From the NCBI GenBank assembly GCA_047614245.1, contig JBLHIC010000003.1, forward strand, positions 15,980 to 79,979: DNA of 64,000 bases. Direction: 5' to 3'. A program made the translations under genes and the position numbers. Source of the DNA: Ulvibacter sp047614245. Its GTDB lineage: Bacteria; Bacteroidota; Bacteroidia; Flavobacteriales; Flavobacteriaceae. Positions 18,915 to 27,552 of the stretch are shown in pieces; positions within the stretch are counted from its first letter, which is position 1; every line of letters starts with the position of its first letter. Below the pieces are notes generated by a model. That model was not told the DNA's origin, did no database searches, and was given only the letters and a program-made list of their open reading frames with translations.

Positions 18915-19121
18915 TCATCTGCGGTTTTTAGCAAAAACTGCTGCAAGTAAGGCTAAGACTCCTAGGCCAATCATCCCTAAAGTCTGATTCGTTAAACCAT
19001 CTTCTGCGGAAACCTCAAAAATGCCAATGGACAAAACCTCTTGAGGCATAAACGCATTATAAAGACCAAACACAATCAAAACGATACCGACTATTACTAA
19101 TACGAGTTTCAATATTCTCAT
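18915..19121 (-). CDS. small two-helix membrane protein
   Basis: A 68-residue hypothetical protein with two strongly hydrophobic segments: residues about 4-24 (LKLVLVIVGIVLIVFGLYNAF) and about 48-64 (LGMIGLGVLALLAAVFA), joined by a polar loop and closing with KNRR. This implies a hairpin in the inner membrane. No function is recognised. It lies between argS and ctlX on the same strand, 49 bp after the ctlX start... the ctlX stop is further downstream in transcription terms, so this gene is read before argS and after ctlX. Confidence 0.75.
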   Translation of the reverse strand: MRILKLVLVIVGIVLIVFGLYNAFMPQEVLSIGIFEVSAEDGLTNQTLGMIGLGVLALLAAVFAKNRR

Positions 19122-19170
19122 CCTGGAATTTTTAAGTTTAATAAAGGCACCTGTTTTTTTTAAATGTTGA

Positions 19171-20100
19171 TTATTTTTTCGGAAGAAAAACCTCAGCCAT
19201 CATACATCTAGCGCTACCTCCACCACAAGTTTCGATAGTAGTTAGATCGCTACTTAGTATCTCACAATGTTTCTCAATGGCTGCAATTTGATCTTGCCTT
19301 AGGCTTTTATGTGCCGCAAGACTCATAACCATATATTTCTTGTCTGCTCCTTTAACCTGAAGCATATTGCCCGCGAATTGATGCATCTGGGCTTCGGTAA
19401 TTATAATAATTTCTTTTCCCGTTTCTTTCAACTGCTGCATTACATGCTTCTTTTCCATTTTGTCGTCGATAGCATCTAGACAAATCACGGCAAAGTTTTC
19501 GGCAAGAGCCATCATCACATTAGTATGATAAATGGGCATTCTATTTCCATTTACGGTTTGGTTTGCAGTAAAAATAACTGGGAAGCAATCAAAATCCTCA
19601 CAAAACTCAATCACCAATTCCTCATCCGCACGTGCAGATAATGCACAGTACACTTTATTATGAACACGATCTAGAAGTAAACTTCCAGTACCTTCGAGAT
19701 AGAATCCTTCGTCTTCGGCAGGCGTATAATCCATAAAACCCTCTATGACAAACCCTTCAGACTCCAATCTATTAATTACTTCCTCGCGTCTTTCTCTGCG
19801 TCGGTTCACCGCAAACATTGGATACAAACCAACCGTTCCACTTGCGTGAAAACTCACCCAGTTATTTGGAAATATGGAATCTGGTGTATCCTGTTGAAGA
19901 TCATCATTTTCAACTATAACATTCACCCCCACTCGACACAACTCCGCAACGAAAACATCAAACTCGGCTTGAGCCTTGGTATTTATTTCACTGTTTTTGA
20001 GATCGAGATCTTCTTGGAAATAATTGTTTACAGCCGTCTCTTCATTCATACGGAATGCTACCGGACGGATCATTAAAATAGTATCGGTAATTTGTTTCAT
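19171..20100 (-). CDS. ctlX: citrulline hydrolase-type amidinotransferase-fold protein (CtlX)
   Basis: A 309-residue cytoplasmic enzyme of the guanidino-group modifying superfamily. It starts MKQITDTILMIRPVAFRMNE, as CtlX proteins do. Substrate/catalytic motifs are PNNWVSFH, LEGTGSLLLDR, YHTNVMMALAE and a catalytic Cys near the C-terminus in CGGGSARCMMAEVF. CtlX in other bacteria hydrolyses citrulline to ornithine, CO2 and ammonia; that activity is transferred here by family and not proven. It sits near argS and a second superfamily member at 22289, which suggests a local theme of arginine/citrulline metabolism. Confidence 0.88.
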   Translation of the reverse strand: MKQITDTILMIRPVAFRMNEETAVNNYFQEDLDLKNSEINTKAQAEFDVFVAELCRVGVNVIVENDDLQQDTPDSIFPNNWVSFHASGTVGLYPMFAVNRRRERREEVINRLESEGFVIEGFMDYTPAEDEGFYLEGTGSLLLDRVHNKVYCALSARADEELVIEFCEDFDCFPVIFTANQTVNGNRMPIYHTNVMMALAENFAVICLDAIDDKMEKKHVMQQLKETGKEIIIITEAQMHQFAGNMLQVKGADKKYMVMSLAAHKSLRQDQIAAIEKHCEILSSDLTTIETCGGGSARCMMAEVFLPKK

Positions 20101-20143
20101 ATATCGAAATTAACACCTTCAAAAATACGCAAAAAAGGACGCT

Positions 20144-20780
20144 ATGAGAATGATATATTTCGTAAAAAATAATCTTATACTGCTAATAATATGCTGAATT
20201 AAGTTATTAGCTATACTATTTACACCCAACTTAGGTTATTTGCTTATGCATCTGCTTCCTCGCTTAATACGCAACTACTCGATGGCAGTCCACCTGCAGG
20301 CTCCTTTATAAGCTCTTCTGGTGCGTCTTCGAACGATCTTTGGGTAATCGAAACCTTCAGCTATAGTCATAGTTTAGACAGTCGAAATGATATTATTGGC
20401 ACTAAGGTGTCTATTTCTAAAGAATACGACTCCGTCTCTCTTGGTTTTGGCCAAAATTATTCAAAACTTTTTAATGAAAAGAATACAGATAAATTCAGCC
20501 GATATCTGTCGTGTTGCATTTACAATGGTACAGCGACAGACTATTTCTTTTCAAATAGCGAAGCCTTATCTACTGACGAATTTTATACTTCAGATTTTGA
20601 TTTGTCACCTTATGATGCAAATCAGTATGGCTTAGGAATTAATTATACAGATATATTCACAAAACTTCATATCGCTAAATTTGACCTAAAAAGTGTGAAT
20701 TTAGAGTATAATTATTATAAGAGAAATAAGGTCTAAGCTCCAGTATAATTAATGCTGGATTCAAATTTGTAATGGATTAG
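20144..20780 (+). pseudogene. DUF3570 beta-barrel protein gene, multiply degraded
   Basis: An open stretch in one frame from 20203 to a TAA at 20734-20736 encodes DUF3570 sequence: FAYASASSLN, then DGSPPAGSFISSSGASSNDL, YSHSLDSRNDIIGTKVSIS and NYSKLFNEKNTD. It jumps to the family's C-terminal part (TATDYFF, LSTDEFYTSDFDLSPYDANQ, YTDIFTKLHIAKFDLKS). A shift of frame at about 20731 restores the expected ending GLSSSIINAGFKFVMD with TAG at 20778-20780. So the N-terminal third, a central block of perhaps 190 residues, and the reading frame are damaged. A short signal-peptide-like frame at 20144-20197 (MRMIYFVKNNLILLIIC) may be the old 5' end. Family match is from memory but covers many positions. 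Confidence 0.82.
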
Positions 20781-21586
20781 TTCCTTACGAAATTATAAAC
20801 CAGACCCACGCCATAACCGGGGCCCTGAAATGTATTGCGTCCATTTAAAACATAAGACAGACTTAAATAGGCTCCCCAATTACTGTTAAAAGACCTGAAT
20901 AAAGTACCTCCAATTTTATGAAAATCACTACCGAATTCCTTAAAGTCTTGCGGAGCCGGAGTACCACGATAGTCAATCCCACCAAAGGAATGTTGGTAGT
21001 CATAATAGAAATCATAATACCATTTTGATAGCGTCTTACCTGCTTTTAAAGTAACTGGGATGCTATTTGGAGTTGGTTCAAATCTATATGAATAACCACT
21101 TTGAAGCGTTGCAAACCATCCTGTGTGCCAATGATAATGGATTACTGCCCGTCCTTCAATAATAGTTGCTCGCTGTCCTAAATCATTAAGACCACCTGTT
21201 GTATAGTTACCTACAGGGGTAGAAAATCCACCAGCCAAACTAAGTTGAAGCTTTCCATTTCCTAATTCAGTTTTATTTACCCGATATTTAAGAAATAACG
21301 ACATATCCTGCAAATCGCTATTTTTATTGCTTGACATATATGGGAGAGAAAGTGAGACGTCGAAATCATTTGTGATTCCATAGGCGCCATATATATTTGC
21401 ATAATAAAGACTCCGAGTAAGTCCTGTTTTATTTGTCCCTGCAAAATAGTCCTTCGAGTCTTCAAAACCGAGTCCAAAAACTACTGCTGCATTCCCTTTT
21501 TCATGGTAAAAACCGTCAATTTTTCCCTGAGAATAGAGTTTAGAAGATAAAAAAAGTAAGCAAAAAACGATGAGGTAGTTTTTCAT
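20777..21586 (-). CDS. outer-membrane beta-barrel protein, transporter-like
   Basis: A 269-residue exported protein. The signal peptide is MKNYLIVFCLLFLSSKLYSQ. The remainder alternates polar and aromatic residues in short strands (YYANIYGAYGITNDFDVSLS, LSLAGGFSTPVGNY, SGYSYRFEPTPNS) and ends GYGVGLVYNFVRN, typical of a 12- to 14-strand barrel similar in style to the MetA-pathway/transporter-type outer-membrane families. Substrate unknown. The stop overlaps the end of the DUF3570 pseudogene on the opposite strand by four bases. Confidence 0.82.
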   Translation of the reverse strand: MKNYLIVFCLLFLSSKLYSQGKIDGFYHEKGNAAVVFGLGFEDSKDYFAGTNKTGLTRSLYYANIYGAYGITNDFDVSLSLPYMSSNKNSDLQDMSLFLKYRVNKTELGNGKLQLSLAGGFSTPVGNYTTGGLNDLGQRATIIEGRAVIHYHWHTGWFATLQSGYSYRFEPTPNSIPVTLKAGKTLSKWYYDFYYDYQHSFGGIDYRGTPAPQDFKEFGSDFHKIGGTLFRSFNSNWGAYLSLSYVLNGRNTFQGPGYGVGLVYNFVRN

Positions 21587-21730
21587 AATAAAATATAAAT
21601 CTTTGATAGTTTAATAGCCGAGCTTATATGACCTAAGAACCAGTAAATGTTTTGTTGTTGAAATAAAAACCTTTAGTTGAAATTTTAAAATCCGTCAAAC
21701 TACTATTTATCGAAATAGTAATGCATCCGC

Positions 21731-22201
21731 TTAATGGCAATTTACTCTTGTAAATCCTAAGTTAAACAAATGAAGATTTATTTCAATAAAATTATTTTTC
21801 GCGCTAATTAAAGCATCCAGTCTTTCTTCATAATTATTCGATTTAGACATTGCTTCCAAAAGAAAACTAGAAATAGAAACTACATCACCATAACCATTCT
21901 CTTGTCCAAAAGCTTTTACTTCATCTGCTAATGGAAGTGCCAATTTTTCTCTCCCTGAAACTCGGTATAACAAAATACCAATAAAGCCAAGCCCAAATAC
22001 TAAAAAGCATATGAGCCGTTTGAAGGAAGTGCTATTTAATTCGCTTTTTTTACAACTACCATCTGGTGTCAATATCAAGTTTTCAAGATTTGGTAAATTC
22101 GCCAAACATTCTGGGCGTATTCTGCAAAAAAAATAAGTTAAGCAATGCTTAAAGATATTCCTTATTAAAGTAATTATAGTAAAAATGGAATGAAACCCCA
22201 T
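21731..22201 (-). CDS. hypothetical single-pass membrane protein
   Basis: An unrecognised reading frame. I use the ATG at 22201 (156 residues); a TTG at 22222 would add seven. One hydrophobic helix is seen around residues 62-79 (LICFLVFGLGFIGILLYRV), followed by a polar, partly helical region (LADEVKAFGQENGYGDVVS, LEAMSKSNNYEERLDAL). The first 55 residues are Phe/Cys-rich and look less gene-like, and the frame lies in a patch with a neighbouring pseudogene, so this may itself be a remnant. The 144 bp between it and the barrel gene hold nothing I recognise. Confidence 0.45.
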   Translation of the reverse strand: MGFHSIFTIITLIRNIFKHCLTYFFCRIRPECLANLPNLENLILTPDGSCKKSELNSTSFKRLICFLVFGLGFIGILLYRVSGREKLALPLADEVKAFGQENGYGDVVSISSFLLEAMSKSNNYEERLDALISAKNNFIEINLHLFNLGFTRVNCH

Positions 22202-22288
22202 TATTTTATGCCTAATCCGCAAGAAATTTCAACATATGAGTTTGATATCTACTGAAGTTACCATATAACTTAGAAGTTTAAATAAAAG

Positions 22289-23200
22289 TCAATCTCTCAC
22301 CAATGGAATCGTAGAGCAGCGCAATAGTCCCTCCTGTTTTGAAATTTCAGCATATGGAACTTCTTCAACTGTAAACCCTTCAGAACGCAGCCAGGCATTT
22401 AGTCTAGTGAAGTTTCTTTCTGAAATGATTACGTCTTCAGAAATAGAAAATATGTTGCTATTCATATTATACATTTCTTCCTTTGTGATTTGAAAGCAGT
22501 TTTCTTTTCCGAAGAAATTTAATAACCACTCATACTCATCTTCATCAAGAAATCCATTCTTGTGGATAATTGCTTTTCCTTTTCCTATTGGCTGAAAACA
22601 GCAATCTAAATGCAGCGCATTATCTCTTGCGACTGTGTTTGATTTCCTAAGGTTAAAAGACTTTACTTTTTTGTAAGGAAAGAGTTCTTGAATGTATTCG
22701 ACCGCTTCCATGTTTGTCCGGGCCGTAATAAAGTCTGCATAATCTGCTCCTCGATAGGTCCCTACAAATATATAATCACCACACGGCATTACATCACCTC
22801 CTTCAGCGTGTACTTCTTTTGGAAGAATAATTCTCTTATTATTGGGAAGCTGAGACCAAACGTGTTCTAAGGCCTCTATCTCTTGCTCACGATCTGGCAG
22901 AATATTAGCTATAATGATCTTATCTTCTATAACAAATGCTGTATCTCTTGAAAATATCTGATTGTAATTCTCAATGATTTCAGGGCGATATACTTTTACT
23001 TCGTATTTCTCGAAAACGGTCATGACTGCATCCATTTCCTTAACCATATCTATATTCCTAGGATAAGTTCCCGCCTTGATATGCTCTACCGATTTTGGAT
23101 CATAGGCATCTTCTATTTTTGGAACGGGACCATTACTGTCTGCCCTACCTAAAACAACGGCTCTCAGGCGAGAGGTTTCATCATTTACATTCAAGTTCAT
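22289..23200 (-). CDS. amidinotransferase-fold hydrolase (arginine deiminase/DDAH-like)
   Basis: A 303-residue member of the same guanidino-modifying superfamily as CtlX but clearly a different subfamily. Recognisable segments are RDTAFVIEDKIIIAN (the region with the conserved Asp), PKEVHAEGGDVMPCGDYIFVG (Glu/Gly/Asp motif), ALHLDCCFQPIGKGKAI (catalytic His region) and the C-terminal nucleophile Cys in LLRCSTIPLVRD. All catalytic positions appear intact. The product could be an arginine deiminase, a dimethylarginine hydrolase or an amidinotransferase. Its start lies directly after the gltA terminator. Confidence 0.88.
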   Translation of the reverse strand: MNLNVNDETSRLRAVVLGRADSNGPVPKIEDAYDPKSVEHIKAGTYPRNIDMVKEMDAVMTVFEKYEVKVYRPEIIENYNQIFSRDTAFVIEDKIIIANILPDREQEIEALEHVWSQLPNNKRIILPKEVHAEGGDVMPCGDYIFVGTYRGADYADFITARTNMEAVEYIQELFPYKKVKSFNLRKSNTVARDNALHLDCCFQPIGKGKAIIHKNGFLDEDEYEWLLNFFGKENCFQITKEEMYNMNSNIFSISEDVIISERNFTRLNAWLRSEGFTVEEVPYAEISKQEGLLRCSTIPLVRD

Positions 23201-23207
23201 AGTATAG

Positions 23208-23215
23208 CAAAGATA
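23208..23215 (-). promoter_or_regulatory. candidate -7 box of the amidinotransferase-fold gene
   Basis: TATCTTTG on the minus strand matches the -7 consensus. It abuts the U-tract of the gltA terminator and ends seven bases before the ATG at 23200, so any leader would be only a few nucleotides. No clean -33 box is at the expected distance (it would lie in the hairpin). Confidence 0.4.
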
Positions 23216-23242
23216 AAAAAAGCATCCACTTTTGTGGATGCT
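23215..23242 (-). terminator. rho-independent terminator of gltA
   Basis: On the minus strand a perfect 9-bp stem AGCATCCAC / GTGGATGCT with a 4-base loop (23221-23242) is followed by seven T residues. It starts 21 bp after the gltA stop. Confidence 0.9.
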
Positions 23243-23263
23243 TTCATTTATTAAATCTTCCGA

Positions 23264-24550
23264 TTACCTTTCATCTACTCCTACAAAGGGGCGATGGTTC
23301 TCTCCAATATAAATTTGACGAGGTCTTCCAATTGGTTCCTTACGTTTTCTCATTTCCTTCCATTGTGCAATCCAGCCTGGTAAGCGCCCTAGCGCAAACA
23401 TAGGAGTAAACATTTCCACAGGAATCCCTAATGAACGATAAATAATCCCAGAATAAAAATCCACATTCGGGTATAATTTACGATCCACAAAGTATAAATC
23501 TTCAAGAGCTTCTTTTTCAAGTCCTTTGGCTATATCTAATACTTCGTCTTCGACACCTAAATGCTCAAGGACTTCATCTGCCGCTTTTTTGATAATTTTA
23601 GCACGAGGATCAAAATTCTTATAAACTCTATGTCCAAAACCCATTAAACGAAATGGATCATTTTTATCTTTAGCCTTAGCCATATATTTTTTGGTATCAC
23701 CACCGTCCGCTTTTATCCCTTCAAGCATTTCAATTACAGCTTGGTTGGCACCTCCGTGTAATGGTCCCCATAGTGCAGCTATTCCAGCAGATACTGAAAC
23801 GAAAAGTCCTGCATGAGACGACCCTACCATTCTCACAGTTGATGTAGAACAATTTTGCTCATGGTCGGCGTGAAGAATCAACAATTTATCCAAGGCATCT
23901 ACGACTACTTGATTGGCAACATAATCACTGCTAGGTTTCTTAAACATCATTTGAAGAAAATTCTCAACATAACCTAAGCTATCATCTCCATAATCCAGAG
24001 GCAGTCCAACTCTTTTTCGATAGGTCCAAGCCGTTAGCACAGGAAATTTCCCCATAATTCTTACGATGGCATTATACATCTCTTCATCGCTATCTACGTT
24101 TACCGATGAAGGGTTAAATGCAACCAAAGCAGAAGTCAATGATGATAATACTCCCATCGGATGAGCAGATTTTGGGAATCCATCAATTATCCTTTTAATA
24201 TCTTCGTCAACATGTGATTGCTCTTTAATGTCTGCATGAAATTTAGCCAACTCTTCTGAAGTTGGCAACTCCCCAAAAATTAGCAGATAAGCTACTTCAA
24301 GAAAATCAGCTTTCTCGGATAGTTCCTCAATCGAATAACCTCTATATCGCAAAACTCCCCTCTCTCCATCAAGATAGGTGATTGCACTCTCACAGGCCCC
24401 TGTGTTTTTATAGCCCGGATCGATTGTGATTACGCCTCCAGTAACTCCACGAAGTGTCTTAACATCAATACCAAGTTCCTTTTCGGTTCCTTCGATTATA
24501 GGGAATTCATACTTTTTACCTTCGATTTCGAGCGTAGCTATCTTTGACAT
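23264..24550 (-). CDS. gltA: citrate synthase
   Basis: A 428-residue type II (hexameric-type length) citrate synthase, the entry enzyme of the TCA cycle that condenses acetyl-CoA and oxaloacetate. Catalytic segments are visible: LHADHEQNCSTSTVRMVGSS, PLHGGANQAVIEML, GFGHRVYKNFDPRA and, near the end, the arginine/aspartate region FYSGIIYRSLGIP. The N-terminus (LEIEGKKYEFPIIEGTEKE) is the usual one. It is bracketed by terminators before and after, so it is probably its own transcription unit. An upstream -7-like box is at 24583-24590. Confidence 0.98.
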   Translation of the reverse strand: MSKIATLEIEGKKYEFPIIEGTEKELGIDVKTLRGVTGGVITIDPGYKNTGACESAITYLDGERGVLRYRGYSIEELSEKADFLEVAYLLIFGELPTSEELAKFHADIKEQSHVDEDIKRIIDGFPKSAHPMGVLSSLTSALVAFNPSSVNVDSDEEMYNAIVRIMGKFPVLTAWTYRKRVGLPLDYGDDSLGYVENFLQMMFKKPSSDYVANQVVVDALDKLLILHADHEQNCSTSTVRMVGSSHAGLFVSVSAGIAALWGPLHGGANQAVIEMLEGIKADGGDTKKYMAKAKDKNDPFRLMGFGHRVYKNFDPRAKIIKKAADEVLEHLGVEDEVLDIAKGLEKEALEDLYFVDRKLYPNVDFYSGIIYRSLGIPVEMFTPMFALGRLPGWIAQWKEMRKRKEPIGRPRQIYIGENHRPFVGVDER

Positions 24551-24582
24551 ATATATATTGAATTTAAATATTTTGGGAGCCG

Positions 24583-24590
24583 CTAAGATA
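24583..24590 (-). promoter_or_regulatory. candidate -7 box for gltA
   Basis: TATCTTAG on the minus strand, one base off TAnnTTTG, is followed by CGGCTC as at the helicase gene (9584-9591). It lies 32 bp before the gltA ATG and downstream of the eno terminator, the right place for a gltA promoter. No clear -33 box. Confidence 0.4.
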
Positions 24591-24673
24591 CGACATATTG
24601 ATTAAAAGTCTATCACTTCCAGGGGCTCCATTGGTTAAATAATCCTTAAATATTCAGGAATTATTCTTATAAT

Positions 24674-24726
24674 GACTGCACATAAAAAAAGCCCTGTATA
24701 ATACAGGACTTTTTTTATGTGCAGTC
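24674..24726 (-). terminator. eno terminator, near-perfect 53-bp palindrome
   Basis: Two 26-base arms (24674-24699 and 24701-24726) around a single central A match at 25 of 26 positions. The core stem is AGTCCTGTAT/ATACAGGGCT with runs of seven A and seven T on its flanks, so it should work as a terminator in either direction. It begins six bases after the eno stop. Confidence 0.9.
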
Positions 24727-24731
24727 TATGT

Positions 24732-26021
24732 CTATTTAACTTTAAATGCCTTTTCCTGAGGATAATAAGCAACCTCTCCTAATTGTTCTTCTATACGTAA
24801 CAATTGATTGTACTTAGCCATACGGTCACTGCGAGAGGCAGAACCTGTTTTTATTTGACCACAATTTAAAGCAACGGCCAAATCGGCAATAGTATTGTCT
24901 TCTGTTTCACCGCTACGATGAGACATTACCGATGTATAGCCTGCATTATGTGCCATATTAACCGCCGCGATTGTTTCGGTTAATGTTCCAATCTGATTTA
25001 CTTTGATAAGAATAGAATTCGCTGTATTTTCGTTTATACCTCTTGAGAGTCTTTCAACATTAGTAACGAACAAATCGTCTCCGACCAACTGAACTTTATC
25101 ACCAACAATTTCAGTAAGATATTTCCAGCCTTCCCAATCGTTCTCATCCATTCCATCTTCTACCGAAATAATTGGATACTTTGCACATAATTCGGCTAAG
25201 TAATCGGCTTGCTCTTTTGAACTTCTAATTTTTCCAGAAGCTCCTTCGAACTTAGTATAGTCATATTTACCATCAACAAAGAACTCTGCTGCAGCACAAT
25301 CTAGTGCAATCATAATCTCATCGCCCAATTTATAGCCCGCATTGGAAACAGCTTTTGCTATTGTATCTAAAGCATCTTCAGTTCCGTCCAATGTTGGTGC
25401 AAAACCTCCTTCATCACCTACAGCTGTGCTTAATCCTCTATCACGCAATACTTTTTTTAAGTTATGAAATATTTCACTCCCCATCTTCATTGCTTCAGAA
25501 AAATTAGCAGCTTTAACCGGCATCACCATAAATTCCTGAAAGGCAATAGGTGCATCACTATGAGAACCTCCATTTATTATATTCATCATTGGCACAGGAA
25601 GTGTCTTTGCACTCACTCCTCCAACATAACGATAAAGAGGTATGCCAAGTTCATGAGCCGCTGCTTTTGCAGCTGCAAGAGAAACTCCTAAAATTGCATT
25701 AGCTCCAAGTTTTGCTTTGTTAGGTGTATCATCTAAATCGATCATAATTTTATCGATCATAGCTTGTTCAAAAACTGAAACGCCTAATAAAGTTCCTGCT
25801 ATTTTTCCATTAACATTTTCAACAGCCTGTAGCACTCCTTTACCCATATAGTCTTTACCTCCATCTCGCAATTCTACCGCTTCATGTTCTCCTGTTGAAG
25901 CTCCAGAAGGAACCGCAGCTCTTCCCATGTAACCATTTTCTGTTACTACGTCTACTTCAATTGTAGGATTTCCTCTAGAATCAAAAATTTGTCTCGCATG
26001 TATGTCTATAATAGCACTCAT
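24732..26021 (-). CDS. eno: enolase (phosphopyruvate hydratase)
   Basis: A 429-residue glycolytic enzyme converting 2-phosphoglycerate to phosphoenolpyruvate. I start it at the ATG at 26021 (MSAIIDIHARQIFDSRGNPT) because the only upstream alternative is a TTG at 26030. Metal- and substrate-binding stretches are intact: GASTGEHEAVELRDG, KVNQIGTLTETI, GDDLFVTN and SHRSGETEDNTIADLAVA. The gene lies between two strong hairpins, which makes it a separate unit from carA and gltA. Confidence 0.98.
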   Translation of the reverse strand: MSAIIDIHARQIFDSRGNPTIEVDVVTENGYMGRAAVPSGASTGEHEAVELRDGGKDYMGKGVLQAVENVNGKIAGTLLGVSVFEQAMIDKIMIDLDDTPNKAKLGANAILGVSLAAAKAAAHELGIPLYRYVGGVSAKTLPVPMMNIINGGSHSDAPIAFQEFMVMPVKAANFSEAMKMGSEIFHNLKKVLRDRGLSTAVGDEGGFAPTLDGTEDALDTIAKAVSNAGYKLGDEIMIALDCAAAEFFVDGKYDYTKFEGASGKIRSSKEQADYLAELCAKYPIISVEDGMDENDWEGWKYLTEIVGDKVQLVGDDLFVTNVERLSRGINENTANSILIKVNQIGTLTETIAAVNMAHNAGYTSVMSHRSGETEDNTIADLAVALNCGQIKTGSASRSDRMAKYNQLLRIEEQLGEVAYYPQEKAFKVK

Positions 26022-26054
26022 AATTATCAATTATTGTTAGCTTGTGAATATACG

Positions 26055-26102
26055 AAAAAGTGCTGTTATTATTGACAACTTCTCAATAATAACAGCACTT
26101 TA
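26055..26102 (-). terminator. terminator downstream of carA
   Basis: An 18-bp perfect stem (26058-26075 pairing with 26083-26100, AAGTGCTGTTATTATTGA) with a 7-base loop. On the minus strand it is followed by five T residues. It lies 52 bp after the carA stop and 34 bp before the eno start. Confidence 0.88.
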
Positions 26103-26154
26103 CAACAATATTTATACTAAAACGTTTTCGTATTTTAATAGAAAAAAAGTCCAA

Positions 26155-27279
26155 TTAATGGACTTCTTTTAATGTGTTTGTTTTAATAAGATCGACGAAC
26201 TCGTCAAACAAATAAGACGCATCATGAGGTCCCGGGCTTGCCTCTGGATGGTATTGTACAGAGAATACTGGTTTATTCTTAATTCGTATTCCTGCGACTG
26301 TGTGGTCGTTCAAGTGTACGTGAGTGATCTCAATATTCGAATTCGCTTCTGTCTCCTCCCGATTGATTGCAAACCCATGATTTTGAGAGGTTATTTCTCC
26401 TTTTCCAGTCAATAAATTCATAACAGGATGATTGATCCCTCTATGCCCGTTGTGCATCTTATATGTTGATACCTCGCAGGCCAATGCAATCACTTGATGT
26501 CCTAGACAAATACCAAACAAAGGTAATCCGCTATCAATTATTTCTCTTGCCGTTTGAATTGCAGCACTCAGAGGTTCCGGATCCCCGGGACCGTTGGACA
26601 GAAAATAACCATCTGGTTTAAAAGCCGCCATTTCTGAAAAACTAGCGTCATAAGGAAACACTTTGATATAACAATCTCTTTCTGCAAGGTTTCGTAGGAT
26701 GTTCTTTTTAATACCAATATCCAGTGCTGAAACTTTATAAGTAGCTTCTTCATTTCCGAAGTAATATGGCTCCTTAGTTGAAACTTTACTGGCAAGTTCT
26801 AATCCTTTCATTTCAGGAACATCTGCAAGTTGGATTTTTAGGGCTTCAAGGTTCTCAACTTCTGTAGTAATAACTGCATTCATTGCACCATTATCCCTAA
26901 TATAATTCACTAAAGCTCGAGTATCAACATCACTTATCGCCAGTACATTATTGTCCTTCAAAAAACTTTCAAGAGTTCCGTTTGCAGCCGGTCGAGATTG
27001 GTGATAGCTGAAATTACGACAAATTAAGCCAGCTATCTTGATGCTACTCGACTCTACTTCCTCGCTATTCGTTCCATAATTACCGATATGGGCATTGGTT
27101 GCAACCATTAACTGTCCGAAATAAGAAGGGTCTGTAAATATTTCCTGATAACCCGTCATACCAGTATTAAAACAAACTTCTCCAAAGGCTGAACCTTCTT
27201 TTTCACTGACTGCCTTTCCGTGAAAAATAGTGCCATCGGCCAATAAAATCAATGCTTTCTTTCTTGTTTGATATTTCAT
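26155..27279 (-). CDS. carA: carbamoyl-phosphate synthase small (glutaminase) subunit
   Basis: A 374-residue subunit that releases ammonia from glutamine for carbamoyl phosphate, used in pyrimidine and arginine synthesis. The N-terminal CarA domain reads ALILLADGTIFHGKAVSEKE and FNTGMTGYQEIFTDPSY. The class I glutamine amidotransferase domain has the nucleophile elbow LFGICLGHQVIALA and the His/Glu pair in VQYHPEASPGPHDA. All triad residues are present. The large subunit carB is not in this window. Gene order rplQ - carA - eno - gltA is one I recall as common in flavobacteria. Confidence 0.97.
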   Translation of the reverse strand: MKYQTRKKALILLADGTIFHGKAVSEKEGSAFGEVCFNTGMTGYQEIFTDPSYFGQLMVATNAHIGNYGTNSEEVESSSIKIAGLICRNFSYHQSRPAANGTLESFLKDNNVLAISDVDTRALVNYIRDNGAMNAVITTEVENLEALKIQLADVPEMKGLELASKVSTKEPYYFGNEEATYKVSALDIGIKKNILRNLAERDCYIKVFPYDASFSEMAAFKPDGYFLSNGPGDPEPLSAAIQTAREIIDSGLPLFGICLGHQVIALACEVSTYKMHNGHRGINHPVMNLLTGKGEITSQNHGFAINREETEANSNIEITHVHLNDHTVAGIRIKNKPVFSVQYHPEASPGPHDASYLFDEFVDLIKTNTLKEVH

Positions 27280-27493
27280 CTTTTCTACAATTATTCGTCC
27301 TTAATAAGTTTATTGGAGCATTCTAAATAGACATTCTCCAGAATATTGCATTATCGAGTGCATCCCATTATTCAATAATACTTTACAAAAATACTTTAAT
27401 TGGAGTTCTTTTTAAAATTTAGAAATTAATAATTCTTAACAATTTAAGAAGAACAAACCACAACGCATGATAATGATTTAATACAACTAGAGC

Positions 27494-27530
27494 AAAAAAA
27501 AAGGGATAAGCATTAATTGCTTATCCCTTT
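27494..27530 (-). terminator. terminator of the ribosomal protein block (after rplQ)
   Basis: A 12-bp stem AAGGGATAAGCA/TGCTTATCCCTT with a 5-base loop (27501-27529), followed on the minus strand by seven T residues. It begins 23 bp after the rplQ stop and should end the long translation operon. The remaining 27280-27493 leader of carA shows no gene. Confidence 0.9.
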
Positions 27531-27552
27531 ATATCTATAAATGATATTTCAT

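Noticed and set aside
20387..20635. 82-codon frame inside the DUF3570 remnant
   Set aside because: Different frame from the recognisable DUF3570 sequence; a shadow without features.
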